In this document: piece after piece, positions 6,901-8,450 of the stretch
How the letters are laid out: the number at the start of each line of letters is the position of its first letter
Numbering within the stretch: position 1 is the stretch's first letter
From: Saprospiraceae bacterium
GTDB taxonomy: Bacteria; Bacteroidota; Bacteroidia; Chitinophagales; Saprospiraceae
DNA: 8,450 nt
Direction: 5' to 3'
Assembly: GCA_023300835.1 (NCBI GenBank)
Contig: JALZVB010000343.1
Span: 1-8,450 of the forward strand
Notes under the pieces: generated by a model
What the model saw: only the letters and a program-made list of their open reading frames with translations
Databases searched by the model: none
Told to the model about the DNA's origin: nothing
Program-made: the position numbers and the translations under genes

Positions 6901-8450
6901 GTGGTGGCATTAAAACTTTTACATGGACATTTACTGATGAATGCGACAGAACGATTACCGCATCACAAGAAGTTACTTACTTACCTGCTGACGAACCTGA
7001 ATTTATAGATCCTCCGCAAGACATCACAATAGCCTGTGATGAAGAAGTCCCTGATCCAGAGATACTAGAGTATGATAATTTCTTGGATGATCCTTGTGAG
7101 ATATTTGGAGATGTGGATGCTACCATTTTTCAAGATGAGAACATTTATGAATATACTTGGGAATTCACCAATCCATGCACAGATAATACGATCACACATA
7201 CTCAAACCATAACCAAACTGATTCCAGTCGAATTAGAACAAGATGAATTTGAATTTACAATTTGTATAGATGGAGAATTTGATTTAACAACAGTAGATCT
7301 TGTAGATGTAAATGGGACAAACCTTACACTTACATATCATGATCGTACCCCTCCATCAGATAATAACGAAATCGACGATGTCGTCATTCTAGAAGAAGAG
7401 GAAACTATCGTTTATATAAAAGCGGAAAATCAATTTGGATGTTTCCAAGTAGCAGAGATCATCCTTATCGCTAATCTTGTAGGTTCTTCTGGAGATGATC
7501 TAGAAGAAGAGGTTTGTATAAATCAAGAAATACTTGATCTATATTTTTTCTTAGAATCTGGTACAGATTTGTCTGGCGAATTCACGCAAGTAGACGGACC
7601 TATAGATTTAGATATCTCAAATGGGACTGATATAGATATTACAGAAGCAGACCCAGGTATATATTTATTTGAATATACAGTAGATGCTGGTAACGGATGT
7701 CCAAATGAATCATCTGATCTAGAAATAGAGTTACAACCATTGGTATCAATCGACTTAATATCTATTGCCTGTAATCCAGATGGCACTAGCTATATGATTA
7801 CTGTAACAAATGATGATTACAAATTTTACCTAGAAGCAGGAGACATTATTTCAGAAACAGATACGGAAGTTACTATAAGTGATATCCCTATAGGAACAGA
7901 TATCATATTCAAAGTCGAAGACAAGTCAACAAGATGTGAACAAGAATATGTATTCCTTAGTCCTGATTGTAGCTGCCCTACAGTTACTCCTCCTATTTCA
8001 TTGGGTAATCAGAGAATATGTTTTGGTGAAACAACACCAGCGTTATCGGTTACAGTTGAAGTTGATGTGACAGCCAACTGGTATGACATGTCCCAAGGTG
8101 GAAATTTATTACAAGCCAATGATGTTAGCTACACTTCACCAGAAACACAATCAGGTAACTATACTTATTATGTAGAAGGCGAAAGCATATCGCAACCCGG
8201 ATGCATAAGTGCTGTCCGTACACCTGTAACGCTAGAAATTATTGCCAATCCAAGTGTCGTAGATACAATAATAGGCTTCTGTGACATTTCTAATAATCAA
8301 ACTTCAATTGTAAATCGAAGTGAACTGGAAAGAGTAGTTTTTGGCGGCAGACCTAATTTAACGGCGCAATTCTATCTAAATAAAATCGACTTAGACAACA
8401 GTTCTAATCCTATTACATTTCCATTTACAACTACAACACCTTCTCCGCAG
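3903..8450 (+). CDS. Giant secreted multidomain protein with nine HYR-like four-cysteine repeats (3'-truncated)
   Basis: One uninterrupted frame of 1516 codons, still open at the right edge. ATG 3903 is chosen because it starts a clear signal peptide; the nearest upstream in-frame stop is TAA 3873-3875. Layout by residue: 1 to about 21, signal peptide (MRLRLSILISVLMAF, then NATFSQC), with no lipobox; about 31-175, Cys-rich beta domain with PTWFNFIA, VGIYEDC and YHFMIDGC; about 183-262, PKD-like (SFCVGDSETYIV, YHWYIDG); about 265-355, Ig/PKD-like; 377-1106, nine HYR-like repeats; about 1110-1290, PKD-like modules (ENQFGC, GIYLFEYTV); about 1291-1357, a short unassigned Cys-containing segment; about 1360-1447, CHU_C-associated Ig-like domain (ICFGETTPALSV, WYDMSQGG, YTYYVEG); then a partial module. 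Similar Bacteroidota proteins are exported and end in a type IX secretion (type B, CHU_C) sorting domain; that end is outside the window and is inferred. The likely role is surface adhesion or extracellular matrix; no catalytic motif is seen. The protein is very acidic and nearly free of Lys/Arg before residue 769. Confidence 0.9.
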   Translation, partial: MRLRLSILISVLMAFSNATFSQCDSGSEPECTCDTAPVLCSINELDGYSFSMSSFQHPNDAPNPLCNGSWVPNNPTWFNFIAWCTDLEITVSLSNCTVINPPGPNNLTFGAQVGIYEDCGSFDEVECIGNDCGNEDDKVLDISGLIIGEVYHFMIDGCLGSACDVDISVVGNCTEEIEEWTNPIMGGTSFCVGDSETYIVDDLTGATSYHWYIDGSEISVTDDPQEDITWDTEGTFELCADASNECIDVDEDPDPICTTIVVAAPDAGTITATPNPLCPTETSTATVTDYNDGAIYDEYLIVTDPSGEVIDIMLVGATSIDVTYDECGIVKVFSLNFANSEAVPVPNIGDSYTGSDCQTFCCDEVCEFINFEDSEEPEFVMAPTDETLICFDLLPVIEDLATTDNCSPDGTTTGTESGTADLCDGGTITRDWTFTDNCDNTATHTQIITIEAIEEADYTMLPADMDLDCGDIIPLPIDLMYTNNGIGGCLIMGSITPTVDGVFDLCGSTITYSWEFTDACGNEVNHDQVITIEPAEEPDYINPPGDLTLMCSDDIPDAIDLTYTNNSTGDCLITGTITPTVDGTADICGSTITYTWEYEDPCGNELNHTQTIEILPAPTPDFLNPPADETIQCADVIPGPIDLTYSNNESGTCLVTGTVTPTVDGEFDPCGSEITYEWTFTDDCGEEIMHTQVITIEPAEEAQFINPPADMDFTCAEFDGFVFMELPYTNASTPECLIMGEVTPVITDNTQGCEGTIEALYEFTDDCDRTISHTQIITLLPPSEADFINTPANFSIPCADIPGPPDPLEYTNGESGICEIAGSEDAIIEEDISACGGTITYLWEYTDDCNRTINYEQVITIEPAPEAAFTSMPADMSMSCEEFNAFSPNILSYTNNETGVCEIMGNAFPSNNGVVDACGGERTFTWEFTDECDRTIIHEQIITVDPAPEAAFIDIPDAETLDCADSNDDLPELAYDNELSGICEISGEVEAIVSGAVDECGGIKTFTWTFTDECDRTITASQEVTYLPADEPEFIDPPQDITIACDEEVPDPEILEYDNFLDDPCEIFGDVDATIFQDENIYEYTWEFTNPCTDNTITHTQTITKLIPVELEQDEFEFTICIDGEFDLTTVDLVDVNGTNLTLTYHDRTPPSDNNEIDDVVILEEEETIVYIKAENQFGCFQVAEIILIANLVGSSGDDLEEEVCINQEILDLYFFLESGTDLSGEFTQVDGPIDLDISNGTDIDITEADPGIYLFEYTVDAGNGCPNESSDLEIELQPLVSIDLISIACNPDGTSYMITVTNDDYKFYLEAGDIISETDTEVTISDIPIGTDIIFKVEDKSTRCEQEYVFLSPDCSCPTVTPPISLGNQRICFGETTPALSVTVEVDVTANWYDMSQGGNLLQANDVSYTSPETQSGNYTYYVEGESISQPGCISAVRTPVTLEIIANPSVVDTIIGFCDISNNQTSIVNRSELERVVFGGRPNLTAQFYLNKIDLDNSSNPITFPFTTTTPSPQ
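5031..7220 (+). repeat. Tandem array of nine HYR-like (four-cysteine) repeats
   Basis: Nine coding repeats of about 82 residues begin at 5031, 5271, 5517, 5763, 6009, 6258, 6504, 6753 and 6999, i.e. residues 377, 457, 539, 621, 703, 786, 868, 951 and 1033. Lengths are 80, 82, 82, 82, 83, 82, 83, 82 and about 74. The consensus is F-I-x-P-P-A-D, then Cys-1, a P-x-x-L-x-Y-T-N-N stretch, Cys-2 (near CLITGTITP), Cys-3 (CGG or CGS), W-x-F-T-D-x-Cys-4, and H-T-Q-x-I-T-I-E-P-A. In repeat 4 the cysteines are C633, C653, C670 and C684. This matches the HYR-like (HYR_4C) family of Bacteroidota surface proteins; two disulfides per repeat are expected. Repeat 1 is closest to the general family form (ATTDNC, DNCDNTATHTQ). 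The repeats are clear in protein and more diverged in DNA, so the array is not recent. Confidence 0.9.

Noticed and set aside
5031..7220. The regular repeat spacing as a CRISPR or DNA-level satellite
   Set aside because: Periodicity is about 246 bp, in frame, and conserved mainly as protein with four cysteines per unit; there are no identical short direct repeats with spacers.
3965..7786. Series of minus-strand ORFs of 60-103 codons
   Set aside because: All lie inside the open plus-strand frame that begins at 3903. Repeated coding sequence yields recurrent antisense ORFs, and none shows a domain of its own.

Overview
The window looks like a fragment of a Bacteroidota genome, probably a marine or environmental lineage of the Saprospiria/Flavobacteriia kind. 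It is AT-rich, start codons mostly lack Shine-Dalgarno sequences, and its largest gene has the architecture of giant secreted, cysteine-rich adhesin-like proteins of that phylum (signal peptide, PKD/Ig-like domains, an array of four-cysteine HYR-like repeats). The first 13 bases match the end of an Illumina adapter, so the left edge is probably a contig end.

Layout. (1) 15-2556, plus strand: the last three steps of aromatic meta-cleavage catabolism in the order hydratase, acylating acetaldehyde dehydrogenase, aldolase (mhpD-mhpF-mhpE, equivalent to dmpEFG). The hydratase has lost its N-terminus to the contig edge. Together the three convert 2-hydroxypenta-2,4-dienoate to 4-hydroxy-2-oxovalerate, split that to pyruvate and acetaldehyde, and oxidise acetaldehyde to acetyl-CoA. 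(2) 2563-2606: an AT-rich inverted repeat suited to terminate transcription from both sides. (3) 2634-3395, minus strand: a stand-alone class I SAM-dependent methyltransferase, convergent with the catabolic genes. (4) 3396-3902: a 507-bp AT-rich gap between divergent genes, with small palindromes and one doubtful 16-codon ORF. (5) 3903-8450, plus strand: one uninterrupted reading frame of 1516 codons that runs off the right edge. It encodes a secreted multidomain protein with nine repeats of about 82 residues, and many short opposite-strand ORFs inside it are shadows.

The most unusual observation is the composition of the giant protein. From residue 5 to residue 768 I find only three basic residues (K138, K331, R430), including one stretch of 338 residues with no Lys or Arg. 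I found no CRISPR array, tRNA, rRNA, insertion sequence or defence system.
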